A DNA stretch of 64,000 bases, from positions 310,001 to 374,000 of the forward strand of contig NZ_VFPH01000003.1 of the NCBI RefSeq assembly GCF_006717045.1. Reading direction: 5' to 3'. Positions 32,251 to 40,185 of this stretch are shown one piece after another; the first letter of the stretch is position 1, and each line of letters opens with the position of its first letter. The translations under genes and the position numbers were made by a program. This stretch comes from Pseudonocardia cypriaca (lineage in GTDB: Bacteria; Actinomycetota; Actinomycetes; Mycobacteriales; Pseudonocardiaceae). The notes under the pieces were generated by a model. That model ran no database searches, was not told where the DNA came from, and saw nothing but the letters and a program-made list of their open reading frames with translations.

Positions 32251-34700
32251 GCCGTCACCCCCACCAGGTCGCCGTGCCCGGCACCGAGGAGGGCGCGGAC
32301 CCGGGAGTCACCCGAGTTGCCCGGCAGCCACACCACGCCGTCGGGCAGGTCGGCGAGCGCCACCGGGAGGGTGATCTCGCCGCGGTCGGTGCGGACCGTG
32401 GCCGGCCCGCCCTCCGTCACGCCGAGCCGCTCGGCCGTGGCGGCGTTGAGCCGCACGTACGCCGGACGGGCGGTGCCCGCCAGCGCGGGCTCGTCCATCG
32501 TCAGGGTCGAGCCGTCGATCAGCTGGCGCCAGCTGGCGAGCACGGCCTGCCCGTACTCGGGCCGCAGCGGCTGACCGGCCGGGACCGCGGGCGCCGCCGG
32601 GGACACCCCCGCCCAGCTGCCGAGCCGGGACAGCTCGCCCGCGACGGCCGCCGGGGTCTGCGTGAACAGGTCGACGTCCATCTCGACGGCGAGCGTGTCG
32701 AGCACCCGGCAGTCCGGGAGCACGCCGCTCGCGTCGAGGGCCGGGCCGAACTCGCGCCTGCGCCCCTCCCAGTTGAGGTAGCTGCCCGCGCGCTGGGCGT
32801 CCGGGGCGACCGGCAGCACCACGTCGGCCAGCTCGGTGACGGCCGAGGCGTGCAGCTCGAGGCTCACGAGGAACCCGACGTCGCGCAGGGCGGCCAGTGC
32901 CGCGGCCGGGTCGGCGAGGTCGTACGGGTCGACGCCCCCGACGACGAGCGCCCCCAGCTCGCCGGTCGCGGCGGCCGTGAGGATCTCGTCGGTGTCGCGG
33001 CCCGGCGTCGTCGGCAGCGTGCCGGGGGCGAGCCCCCATGCCGCCTCGACCTCGGCGCGGGCGGCCTCGTCGGCCACCGGGCGCCCGCCCGGCAGCAGCG
33101 TGGGCACCGCACCCGCGTCCAGGGCACCCCGGTCACCCGCGCGGCGCGGCACCCAGCCGATGGCCGCGCCGGTGCGCTGACCGAGCGCGGCAACCGCGGA
33201 GTACAGGCCGGGCACCTCGGCGGCGCGCTCGCCGACGAGGACGACCCCGCCGCCGCGCAGCGCCTCGACGATGTCCTCGGGCAGCTCGGCCAGCACCGCG
33301 GCCTCGGCTCCCGGCACGGCCGGGATCAGGTTGTCCTTGGCGGCGGGAGCGGCGGCACCGGTCTCGAGCGAGGTGCGCTCGACCGCGGGGGTGGTCCACT
33401 GGCCGAGGTGGAACACGCGCTGGCCGTGCTTGCGCGCGGCCTTGCGCAGCCGCAGGTAGACGGCCGGCGCCTCCTCCTCCGGCTCGAGCGCGACGCAGAG
33501 CACGGCGGGCGCGGCCTCGAGGCGCGTGTAGCTGAGGTGCTCGGGGCCCTTCCCCACCACGTGCGAGGCGAGGAACTCCAGCTCCTCGGCCGAGTTCACC
33601 CGCGCCCGGAAGTCGACGTCGTTGGTGCCCGCGGCGACGCGCGCGAACTTGGCGTACGCGTAGGCGTCCTCGACGGTGAGCCGGCCACCGGCAAGCACGC
33701 CGATCCCCCGCTCGCGGGCCGCCAGCAGGCCGTCGGCCGCGACGCGCAGCGCCTCGGTCCACGAGGTCTCCGCCAGCTGCCCGTCCGCGCCGCGGACCAG
33801 CGGGCGGGTGATCCGGCCCTTCGACGTCAGGTACCGGAACCCGAACCGCGTCCTGTCGTCGATCCACTCCTCGTTGACCTCGGGGTCGTTGCCCGAGAGC
33901 CGGCGCATCACCGTGCCGCGGCGGGTGTCGATGCGGATCGCGCCGCCGCTGGAGGTGTGCTCGTCGACGCCCATCGTCGACACGAGGTCGAACGGGCGGG
34001 AGCGGAACCGGTACGCGGCGCTGGTCAGCGCCCCGACCGGGCAGATCTGGATGGTGTTGCCGGAGAAGTAGCTCTGGAACGGCTTGTCCTGCGCCACGCC
34101 GATCTGCTGGTTGGCACCGCGTTCCAGCAGGTCGATGAACGGGTCGCCGGCGATCTCCTCGGAGAACCGGGTGCAGCGCTGGCACAGCACGCAGCGCTCG
34201 CGGTCCAGCAGCACCTGCGTGGAGATCGGGAGCGGCTTGGGGAACGTGCGCTTGGTGTCGACGAAGCGGGAGTCGGTGCGCCCGGTGCTCATCGCCTGGT
34301 TCTGCAGGGGGCACTCGCCGCCCTTGTCGCAGACCGGGCAGTCGAGCGGGTGGTTGATGAGCAGCAGCTCCATCACCCCCTCCTGGGCCTTCTTGGCCAC
34401 CGGAGAGGAGTGCTGGGTCTTGACGACCATGCCGTCGGCGACCGTCATGGTGCAGCTGGCCTGCGGCTTGGGCATCGGCCGGCCGCCCATCTCCACCTCG
34501 ACCAGGCACTGGCGGCAGGCGCCGGCCGGGTCGAGCAGCGGGTGGTCGCAGAACCGCGGCACGATGATCCCGAGCCGCTCACAGGTGCGGATCAGGATCT
34601 CGCCCTTGGGGGCGTCCACCTCGATCCCGTCGATCGTGAGGCGGACGTGACCCTCCGGGACGGGCCGCGCCTCCTTCTTCTCCTCGGGGGCGATCGTCAT
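32247..34700 (-). CDS. nuoG: NADH-quinone oxidoreductase subunit G
   Basis: This 817-residue subunit has an N-terminal 2Fe-2S ferredoxin domain (RTCERLGIIVPRFCDH, GACRQCLVEVE) and a His/Cys3 4Fe-4S site. CPVCDKGGECPLQ near residue 120 is the extra N7-type cysteine set, followed by CVLCQRCTRFSEEIAGD and CPVGALTSAAYRFRSRPFDL. A molybdopterin-oxidoreductase-like domain with no expected molybdenum cofactor follows. ATG 34700 overlaps the nuoF stop by 4 bp. Confidence 0.96.
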   Translation of the reverse strand: MTIAPEEKKEARPVPEGHVRLTIDGIEVDAPKGEILIRTCERLGIIVPRFCDHPLLDPAGACRQCLVEVEMGGRPMPKPQASCTMTVADGMVVKTQHSSPVAKKAQEGVMELLLINHPLDCPVCDKGGECPLQNQAMSTGRTDSRFVDTKRTFPKPLPISTQVLLDRERCVLCQRCTRFSEEIAGDPFIDLLERGANQQIGVAQDKPFQSYFSGNTIQICPVGALTSAAYRFRSRPFDLVSTMGVDEHTSSGGAIRIDTRRGTVMRRLSGNDPEVNEEWIDDRTRFGFRYLTSKGRITRPLVRGADGQLAETSWTEALRVAADGLLAARERGIGVLAGGRLTVEDAYAYAKFARVAAGTNDVDFRARVNSAEELEFLASHVVGKGPEHLSYTRLEAAPAVLCVALEPEEEAPAVYLRLRKAARKHGQRVFHLGQWTTPAVERTSLETGAAAPAAKDNLIPAVPGAEAAVLAELPEDIVEALRGGGVVLVGERAAEVPGLYSAVAALGQRTGAAIGWVPRRAGDRGALDAGAVPTLLPGGRPVADEAARAEVEAAWGLAPGTLPTTPGRDTDEILTAAATGELGALVVGGVDPYDLADPAAALAALRDVGFLVSLELHASAVTELADVVLPVAPDAQRAGSYLNWEGRRREFGPALDASGVLPDCRVLDTLAVEMDVDLFTQTPAAVAGELSRLGSWAGVSPAAPAVPAGQPLRPEYGQAVLASWRQLIDGSTLTMDEPALAGTARPAYVRLNAATAERLGVTEGGPATVRTDRGEITLPVALADLPDGVVWLPGNSGDSRVRALLGAGHGDLVGVTA

Positions 34701-36013
34701 GCCTGGGCTCCAACCAGATCGTCCAGCTGCTCCGGACGCTGCACCGCGGGCTGCTCGGCGATGAGGTCCAGGAACTCCTGGCGGAAGTACTTGATGGCGC
34801 TCGTGATCGGGCTGGTCGCGCCGTCACCGAGGGCGCAGAACGAGCGGCCGAGGATGTTGTCGCAGATGTCGAGCATCGTCTCGACGTCGGCCTCGGTGCC
34901 CTCGCCGTGCACCATCCGCTCCAGGATCTGCACCAGCCAGAACGTGCCCTCGCGGCACGGGGTGCACTTGCCGCACGACTCGTGCTTGTAGAACTCGGTC
35001 CACTTCATCACGGCCCACGGCACCGACACGGTCTCGTTGAAGACCTGCACGGCAGTTGTGCCCAGCATCGAGCCCGCCGCAGCGGCGCCCTCGAAGTCGA
35101 GCGGGACGTCCAGGTGCTCTGCCGTGAAGATCGGCGTGGACGAGCCGCCCGGCGTCCAGAACTTGAGCGGGATGCCGTCCTTCATGCCGCCGGCCAGCTC
35201 CAGGAGCTGGCGCAGCGTGATGCCGAGCGGGGCCTCGTACTGGCCGGGCCGCTCGACGTGGCCGGACACCGAGTAGATCTTCGGGCCGGGGCTCTTCTCC
35301 GAACCCATGGCCCGGAACCAGTCGCTGCCGCCCATCACGATGGCGGGAACCGAGGCGATCGTCTCGACGTTGTTCACGACTGTCGGCGAGGCGTAGAGCC
35401 CCGACGTGGCCGGGAAGGGAGGCTTGAGGCGAGGTTGGCCGCGACGACCTTCGAGGGAGTCGAGGAGCGCCGTCTCCTCACCGCAGATGTAGGCGCCCGC
35501 ACCGGCGTGCACCACGATCTCGAGGTCGAAGCCGGAACCGAGGATGTCGTTGCCGAGGTAACCCTTCGCGCGGGCCTCCTCGACCGCCCGCCGCACCCGG
35601 CGGATGCAGTGCAGCGCCTCGCCCCGCACGTAGATCGCGCAGAAGTTCGCGCGGATCGCGAAGCACGTGATGATGCAGCCCTCGATGAGCGAGTGCGGGT
35701 CGGCCATCATCGTCGGGATGTCCTTGCAGGTACCCGGCTCGCCCTCGTCGGCGTTCACCACCAGGTACTTGGGCTTGGCCCCCGGACCGGTGGGTCCCTG
35801 CGGGATGAAGCTCCACTTCAGGCCGGTGGGGAAGCCCGCACCGCCGCGGCCGCGCAGGCCCGAGTCCTTCACCAGCTGGATGATCTGGTCGGGGTGGGCC
35901 GTGAGCGCGTGCCGCAGGGCCTGGTAGCCCTCGAGCTGCTCGTAGGTGTCGATCGACCACGAGCGCGGCGACTGCCAGCGCCGCGTGAGCACCGGCGTGA
36001 GTTGGTCCACCAT
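34697..36013 (-). CDS. nuoF: NADH-quinone oxidoreductase subunit F
   Basis: This 438-residue subunit is where NADH binds. The FMN/NADH site is in GLRGRGGAGFPTGLKW near residue 65 and in ICGEETALLDSLEGRRGQPR near 178. The 4Fe-4S cluster N3 motif ESCGKCTPCREG is near 350. ATG 36013 shares its region with the nuoE stop. The long in-frame extension to 36823 is shadow of nuoE. Confidence 0.97.
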   Translation of the reverse strand: MVDQLTPVLTRRWQSPRSWSIDTYEQLEGYQALRHALTAHPDQIIQLVKDSGLRGRGGAGFPTGLKWSFIPQGPTGPGAKPKYLVVNADEGEPGTCKDIPTMMADPHSLIEGCIITCFAIRANFCAIYVRGEALHCIRRVRRAVEEARAKGYLGNDILGSGFDLEIVVHAGAGAYICGEETALLDSLEGRRGQPRLKPPFPATSGLYASPTVVNNVETIASVPAIVMGGSDWFRAMGSEKSPGPKIYSVSGHVERPGQYEAPLGITLRQLLELAGGMKDGIPLKFWTPGGSSTPIFTAEHLDVPLDFEGAAAAGSMLGTTAVQVFNETVSVPWAVMKWTEFYKHESCGKCTPCREGTFWLVQILERMVHGEGTEADVETMLDICDNILGRSFCALGDGATSPITSAIKYFRQEFLDLIAEQPAVQRPEQLDDLVGAQA

Positions 36014-36813
36014 CAGTTCTTCTCCGGCAGAGCAGGGAACGCGGGCGGGGAGTCGGGCATCGCGGGGGCCGTCCAGCCGCGCTCGGAGGCGAGCCGCGCG
36101 CCGCGCAGCGACTCCGGTGCCGCCGACGCGCCCTCCACGCTGGTCTCGAGGTCGGGGAAGATCCCGGCGAGCTCCAGCTCCACGGTGCGGAAGTCGGTGA
36201 GCGGGGCGCCGCGGGTCGGGTGCGGCTTCTCGCCCCGCTGCAGCGCCTCCACCAGCTCCTCCGCCGACTCCGGCGTCTGGTTGTCGAAGTACTCGTAGTT
36301 GACCTGCAGCACCGGCGCGAGGTCGCAGGCCGCGAGGCACTCGGCGTGCTCCAGCGTGATCGAGCCGGTCGCGCCCGGCTCGCCCGCGGTGCCCTCGTGG
36401 CCCACCCCGAGCTTCTCCGACAGCCGCTTGTAGATGTCGTCGCCGCCCAGCGCCGCGCACAGGGTGTTGGTGCACACGCTCACCAGGTGCTGCCCGCACG
36501 GGGTGCGCTTGTACATCGTGTAGAAGGTGGCCACCGCCGAGACCTCGGCCGTGGACAGCTCCAGTGCCTCCGCGCAGTACCGGATGCCGTCCTGGCTGAC
36601 GTGCCCCTCCACCGACTGCACCAGGTGCAGCAGCGGGAGCAGCGCCGACCGCGACTGCGGGTACTTCGCGATGATCTCCTTGGTGCGCTGGCGCGTGAGC
36701 TCGTCGAACCGCTCGACGACGGGCCCGGCGTCCTCGACGACCGGCTCGAAGACCACTTCCTCCGGGCCGGTGATCGGGCCGAAGGACTCCGGCGTTCCCT
36801 CGGGGAGAGTCAC
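36013..36813 (-). CDS. nuoE: NADH-quinone oxidoreductase subunit E
   Basis: This 266-residue 24-kDa-type subunit has a thioredoxin-like 2Fe-2S domain. The four ligands are in TPCGQHLVSVCTN near residue 105 (the first pair) and ECLAACDLAP near 147. An N-terminal helical bundle precedes it, and a C-terminal extension of ~80 Pro/Ala-rich residues is longer than in E. coli. GTG 36813 overlaps the nuoD stop by 4 bp. Confidence 0.95.
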   Translation of the reverse strand: MTLPEGTPESFGPITGPEEVVFEPVVEDAGPVVERFDELTRQRTKEIIAKYPQSRSALLPLLHLVQSVEGHVSQDGIRYCAEALELSTAEVSAVATFYTMYKRTPCGQHLVSVCTNTLCAALGGDDIYKRLSEKLGVGHEGTAGEPGATGSITLEHAECLAACDLAPVLQVNYEYFDNQTPESAEELVEALQRGEKPHPTRGAPLTDFRTVELELAGIFPDLETSVEGASAAPESLRGARLASERGWTAPAMPDSPPAFPALPEKN

Positions 36814-38129
36814 CGGTCCACACCTCCCATGACGGGGTCGATCGACGCGACGGCCGCGATGACGTCCGCGACCATGCCGCCTTCGCTCATCGCCGGCATC
36901 GTCTGCAGGTTCACGAAGCTGGGGTCCCGCACGTGGACGCGCACGGGCCGCGTGCCGCCGTCGGACACCAGGTGGTAGCCCAGCTCGCCGCGCGGCGACT
37001 CGACGACCGAGTACACCTGGCCGGCGGGCACGGAGAAGCCCTCGGTGACCAGCTTGAAGTGGTGGATCAGCGACTCCATCGACTGACCCATGATCTTGCG
37101 GACGTGCTCGAGGCTGTTGCCCATGCCGTCGGAGCCGATGGACAGCTGCGCGGGCCACGCGACCTTGCGGTCCGCGACCATCACCGGGCCCGGCTCCATC
37201 TTCTTCGCCGCCTGCTCGATGATCTTGAGCGACTCGTGGATCTCGGCCAGCCGCAGCCGGTAGCGCGCGTAGCAGTCGGCCTCGGTGGCCACCGGGACCT
37301 CGAAGTCGTACTCCTCGTAGCCGCAGTACGGCTCGATCTTGCGCAGGTCCCACGGCAGGCCGGCCGAGCGCAGGATCGGTCCGGTGGCGCCGAGCGCGAG
37401 GCAGCCGTCCACGGGCAGGTAGCCGACGCCCTCCAGGCGCTGGCGCCAGATCGGCTGGCCGGTGAGCAGCTTGTCGTAGTCCGGCAGCCGCTTCTTCATG
37501 ATCTTGACGAAGTCGGCGACCCGCTCCTCCCAGCCATCGGGGAAGTCCTGCGCGAGCCCGCCGGGGCGGACGAAGGCGTTGTTCATGCGGAGCCCCGTGA
37601 GGAACTCCATGAGGTGCAGGACCTCTTCGCGCTCGCGGAAGCCGGCCGTCATGCCGGTGAGCGCGCCGAGCTCCATGCCGCCGGTGGCGAGGCACACCAG
37701 GTGCGAGCCGATGCGGGTGAGCTCCATCAGCAGCACGCGGGCCACCTGCGCCCGCCGCGGCGCCTCCACCCCGAGCAGCTTCTCCACGCCGAGGCAGTAG
37801 GCGGTCTCGTTGAACAGCGGCGCGAGGTAGTCCATGCGCGTCACGAACGTGACGCCCTGGGTCCAGGTGCGGTACTCGCAGTTCTTCTCGATGCCGGTGT
37901 GCAGGTAGCCGATCACCGACCGGGCCTGCTGCACCGTCTCGCCCTCGAGCTCCAGCACCAGCCGCAGCACGCCGTGGGTGGACGGGTGCTGCGGACCCAT
38001 GTTGATGACGATGCGGTCGTCGTGCTCCTCGTCGAGGAGCGTGTCCCAGTCGCCGCCGGTGACCGTGTAGACCTTGCCCTCGGTGGTCTCCCGCTCCGGG
38101 GCGTAGGCGTCGAAGGTGTCGCTGCTCAT
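36810..38129 (-). CDS. nuoD: NADH-quinone oxidoreductase subunit D
   Basis: This 439-residue 49-kDa subunit lines the quinone tunnel. The N-terminal loop NMGPQHPSTHGVLRLVLELEGE near residue 44 carries the quinone-site His, and the C-terminal RVHVRDPSFVNLQTMPAMSEGGMVADVIAAVASIDPVMGGVDR is canonical. The first 25 residues are an actinobacterial extension. Its ATG overlaps (ATGA) the stop of a short repeat-derived reading frame and not of nuoC itself, an unusual junction described separately. Confidence 0.97.
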   Translation of the reverse strand: MSSDTFDAYAPERETTEGKVYTVTGGDWDTLLDEEHDDRIVINMGPQHPSTHGVLRLVLELEGETVQQARSVIGYLHTGIEKNCEYRTWTQGVTFVTRMDYLAPLFNETAYCLGVEKLLGVEAPRRAQVARVLLMELTRIGSHLVCLATGGMELGALTGMTAGFREREEVLHLMEFLTGLRMNNAFVRPGGLAQDFPDGWEERVADFVKIMKKRLPDYDKLLTGQPIWRQRLEGVGYLPVDGCLALGATGPILRSAGLPWDLRKIEPYCGYEEYDFEVPVATEADCYARYRLRLAEIHESLKIIEQAAKKMEPGPVMVADRKVAWPAQLSIGSDGMGNSLEHVRKIMGQSMESLIHHFKLVTEGFSVPAGQVYSVVESPRGELGYHLVSDGGTRPVRVHVRDPSFVNLQTMPAMSEGGMVADVIAAVASIDPVMGGVDR

Positions 38130-38179
38130 GTGTACGACCTCCCCTGGTCGCGACAGGGCCGGGATCTCCGCGCCGTCAT
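38126..38179 (-). CDS. micro-ORF 3 of nuoC-nuoD junction
   Basis: An ATG-to-TGA frame of 17 codons (MTARRSRPCRDQGRSYT) ends in an ATGA overlap with nuoD. A GGGGAGG lies inside it, placed to serve the next start. It belongs to a 50-bp tandem repeat. Its role as a peptide is doubtful; its likely role is to carry ribosomes on to nuoD. Confidence 0.35.
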   Translation of the reverse strand: MTARRSRPCRDQGRSYT

Positions 38180-38229
38180 GTGTACGACCTCCCCTGGTCG
38201 CAGCAGAGCCGGGATCTCCGCGCCGTCAT
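38176..38229 (-). CDS. micro-ORF 2 of nuoC-nuoD junction
   Basis: This middle 17-codon frame (MTARRSRLCCDQGRSYT) is linked by ATGA overlaps at both ends to micro-ORFs 1 and 3. It differs from its neighbours by only two or three residues. It is seen directly in sequence; expression is inferred only from the coupling geometry. Confidence 0.35.
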   Translation of the reverse strand: MTARRSRLCCDQGRSYT

Positions 38230-38279
38230 GTGTACGACCTCCCCTGGTCGCAGCAGAGCCGGGATCTCCGCGCCCTCAT
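38226..38279 (-). CDS. micro-ORF 1 of nuoC-nuoD junction
   Basis: This first 17-codon frame (MRARRSRLCCDQGRSYT) has an ATG overlapping the nuoC stop at 38276-38279. It is therefore the position at which ribosomes leaving nuoC would restart. Confidence 0.35.
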   Translation of the reverse strand: MRARRSRLCCDQGRSYT

Positions 38280-39148
38280 GTGTACGACCTCCGCTGGTCC
38301 GGCGGCGGGATCTCCGCGCCCTTGTACTCCACCGGGATCCCGCCGAGCGGGTAGTCCTTGCGCTGCGGGTGGCCGTCCCAGTCGTCCGGCATGAGGATCC
38401 GGGTGAGGGCGGGGTGGCCGTCGAAGACGATGCCGAACATGTCCCACGTCTCGCGCTCGTGCCAGTCGGCCGTCGGGTAGACGTCCACGACGCTCGGCAC
38501 GTGCGGGTCGTCGACGTCCACCGACACCTCGAGGCGGATGCGGCGGCGGTAGGTCATCGACGTCAGGTGGTAGACGACGTGCAGGCGCTGCGGCACGTCC
38601 GCGCCGTAGTCGACACCGGAGACCGAGGAGCACAGCTCGAAGCGCAGTGCGTCCTCGTCGCGCAGCGCGCGGCAGATGTCGACGATCGACTCGCGCCGCA
38701 CGTAGAAGGTGATCTCGCCGCGGTCGATCGTGATCTGCTGCACGGCGCCGCGCGGGATGCCGCGCTCGTCGAGGGCCTCGCCGAACTCGTCGGCGAAGTC
38801 GTCGAACCAGCCACCGAAGGGGCGCTCGGCCGGGGCGGGCACGTGCGCGGGCAGCCGGAGGCCGCCGAACCCGGACGTGTCACCGGAGCCGGACACGCCG
38901 AACATGCCGTGCCGCTCGCGGGTGGGCCCGATGCGGGTGCCGCCCTCCGGGGTGGTCTGCTCGTCGACCTCGGTGCCGGACGGCGCGTCGATCGGGGCGG
39001 AGGTCTGCTCGACCTCGCCGCCCTTGGCGTCCTCCGCGCCGCGCGCCCGCTGCTCGGCGGCGTCGGCGCCGCTCTGCTGCGCCGACGACTGCGGGGCGCC
39101 GGTGCGCTCGGCGTCGTCCTTGGAGCTGCCGGTGTTCTCGTCAGCCAT
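38276..39148 (-). CDS. nuoC: NADH-quinone oxidoreductase subunit C
   Basis: This 290-residue 30-kDa subunit has its conserved domain at about residues 125-285, with the signature ERETWDMFGIVFDGHPALTRILMPDDWDGHPQRKDYPLGG. The first ~75 residues are polar, low complexity and probably disordered (many Gln, Ser, Ala, Glu), which is longer than in most homologues. Its last codons are the source of the tandem repeat that follows. It starts 6 bp after the nuoB stop. Confidence 0.95.
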   Translation of the reverse strand: MADENTGSSKDDAERTGAPQSSAQQSGADAAEQRARGAEDAKGGEVEQTSAPIDAPSGTEVDEQTTPEGGTRIGPTRERHGMFGVSGSGDTSGFGGLRLPAHVPAPAERPFGGWFDDFADEFGEALDERGIPRGAVQQITIDRGEITFYVRRESIVDICRALRDEDALRFELCSSVSGVDYGADVPQRLHVVYHLTSMTYRRRIRLEVSVDVDDPHVPSVVDVYPTADWHERETWDMFGIVFDGHPALTRILMPDDWDGHPQRKDYPLGGIPVEYKGAEIPPPDQRRSYT

Positions 39149-39154
39149 GGCGCA

Positions 39155-39721
39155 TCACTTCTCCGCCAGCTTCTTCTTGGGGGCGAACTTGATCGACGAC
39201 GGCACCAGCTCGGTCTTGTGGCCGCTCGCGGCCAGCTCGGCGGCCCGCCGCGTCCCGAGCGGCTCGTCCATGATCTTGGCGTGGATCTTGAGGATCGCGT
39301 CCATCAGCATCTCCGGCCGCGGCGGGCAGCCGGGCAGGTACATGTCGACGGGCACGACGTGGTCGACGCCCTGCACGATCGCGTAGTTGTTGAACATGCC
39401 GCCGGACGAGGCGCAGACGCCCATCGCGAGCACCCAGCGGGGCTCGGGCATCTGGTCGTAGATCTGGCGCAGGACCGGGGCCATCTTGTTGCTCACCCGG
39501 CCGGCGACGATCATCAGGTCGGCCTGCCGCGGCGAGGCGCGGAAGACCTCCATGCCGAAGCGGGCGAGGTCGTAGCGGGGCGCACCGGTCGTCATCATCT
39601 CGATGGCGCAACAGGCGAGCCCGAACGTGGCGGGCCACAGCGACGACTTGCGCGTCCAGTTGACCAGCTTCTCGACGCTGGTCAGCAGTACGCCGCTGGG
39701 CAGGTGCTCTTCGAGACCCAT
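39155..39721 (-). CDS. nuoB: NADH-quinone oxidoreductase subunit B
   Basis: This 188-residue subunit ligates cluster N2. The adjacent cysteines are in FGLACCAIEMM near residue 37, with further ligands in MGVCASSGGMFNNYAIVQGVD near 101 and YLPGCPPRPEMLMDAI near 132. A Lys/Ala-rich C-terminal tail is present. It starts one base after the end of nuoA. Confidence 0.97.
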   Translation of the reverse strand: MGLEEHLPSGVLLTSVEKLVNWTRKSSLWPATFGLACCAIEMMTTGAPRYDLARFGMEVFRASPRQADLMIVAGRVSNKMAPVLRQIYDQMPEPRWVLAMGVCASSGGMFNNYAIVQGVDHVVPVDMYLPGCPPRPEMLMDAILKIHAKIMDEPLGTRRAAELAASGHKTELVPSSIKFAPKKKLAEK

Positions 39722-39722
39722 C

Positions 39723-40088
39723 TCAGTTCCAATCCAGCCCGCCGCGCCGCCACACGTAGACGTACGCGAAGCCGACCGTGACGATGAACAGCACGATCTC
39801 CACCAGCCCGAACAGGCCGAGCGCGTCGGCGCTCACCGCGAACGGGTAGAGGAAGACCATCTCGATGTCGAACAGGATGAACAGCATCGCCGTGAGGTAG
39901 TAGGCGACCGGCATCCGGCCGCCGCCCACCACCGGCTGGGGCGAAGGCTCGATGCCGCACTCGTAGGCGTCGAGCTTCGCCCGGTTGTAGCGGCGGGGGC
40001 CGACGTACGGTGCCGCCGTCACCGAGAACAGGGCGAACGCACCTGCCAGGGCGAACAACAGCACCAGCGGGAGGTAGGGATCGAGCAT
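39723..40088 (-). CDS. nuoA: NADH-quinone oxidoreductase subunit A
   Basis: This 121-residue subunit has three transmembrane helices and the conserved loop KLDAYECGIEPSPQPVVGGGRMPVAYYLTAMLFILFDIEMVFLYP, in which the Cys and Glu/Asp residues define the quinone-chamber loop. It is the first gene of the 14-gene operon; a promoter should lie in 40089-40146, but no clear boxes were found. Confidence 0.97.
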   Translation of the reverse strand: MLDPYLPLVLLFALAGAFALFSVTAAPYVGPRRYNRAKLDAYECGIEPSPQPVVGGGRMPVAYYLTAMLFILFDIEMVFLYPFAVSADALGLFGLVEIVLFIVTVGFAYVYVWRRGGLDWN

Positions 40089-40146
40089 CCGTTCTGCCCT
40101 CGTCGTCGTCGTCGAAATCGCTTTATTGATTCCGCCCGGGACCCTA

Positions 40147-40167
40147 GGTCGGGCGAAACGCCCGACC
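40147..40167 (-). terminator. hairpin after menaquinone reductase gene
   Basis: A perfect 9-bp stem (GGTCGGGCG / CGCCCGACC) with an AAA loop lies 18 bp downstream of the reductase stop on the minus strand and before nuoA. It likely separates the two transcripts. Confidence 0.7.
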
Positions 40168-40185
40168 GGACCCAGGCAAGCCTTA

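Larger units (their letters stand above)
38130..38320. repeat. 50-bp tandem repeat at the nuoC-nuoD junction
   Basis: Three near-identical 50-bp units start at 38130, 38180 and 38230 (sharing TGTACGACCTCCCCTGGTCG). They are followed from 38280 by a shorter, diverged copy that is the genuine 3' end of nuoC (encoding DQRRSYT). The units evidently arose by duplication of the nuoC end with its ribosome site and ATGA stop-start overlap. The period of 50 shifts frame by one base per copy, yet every unit keeps its own ATG, internal GGGGAGG and TGA. Confidence 0.95.

Noticed and set aside
38126..38320. CRISPR-like array
   Set aside because: The units are directly contiguous with no unique spacers, and they match the end of nuoC; it is a tandem duplication.
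38180..39781. 533-residue plus-strand open frame across nuoC and nuoB
   Set aside because: Its start lies in the tandem repeat and the rest is antisense to conserved nuo genes, with Arg/Val/Ala-rich shadow composition.
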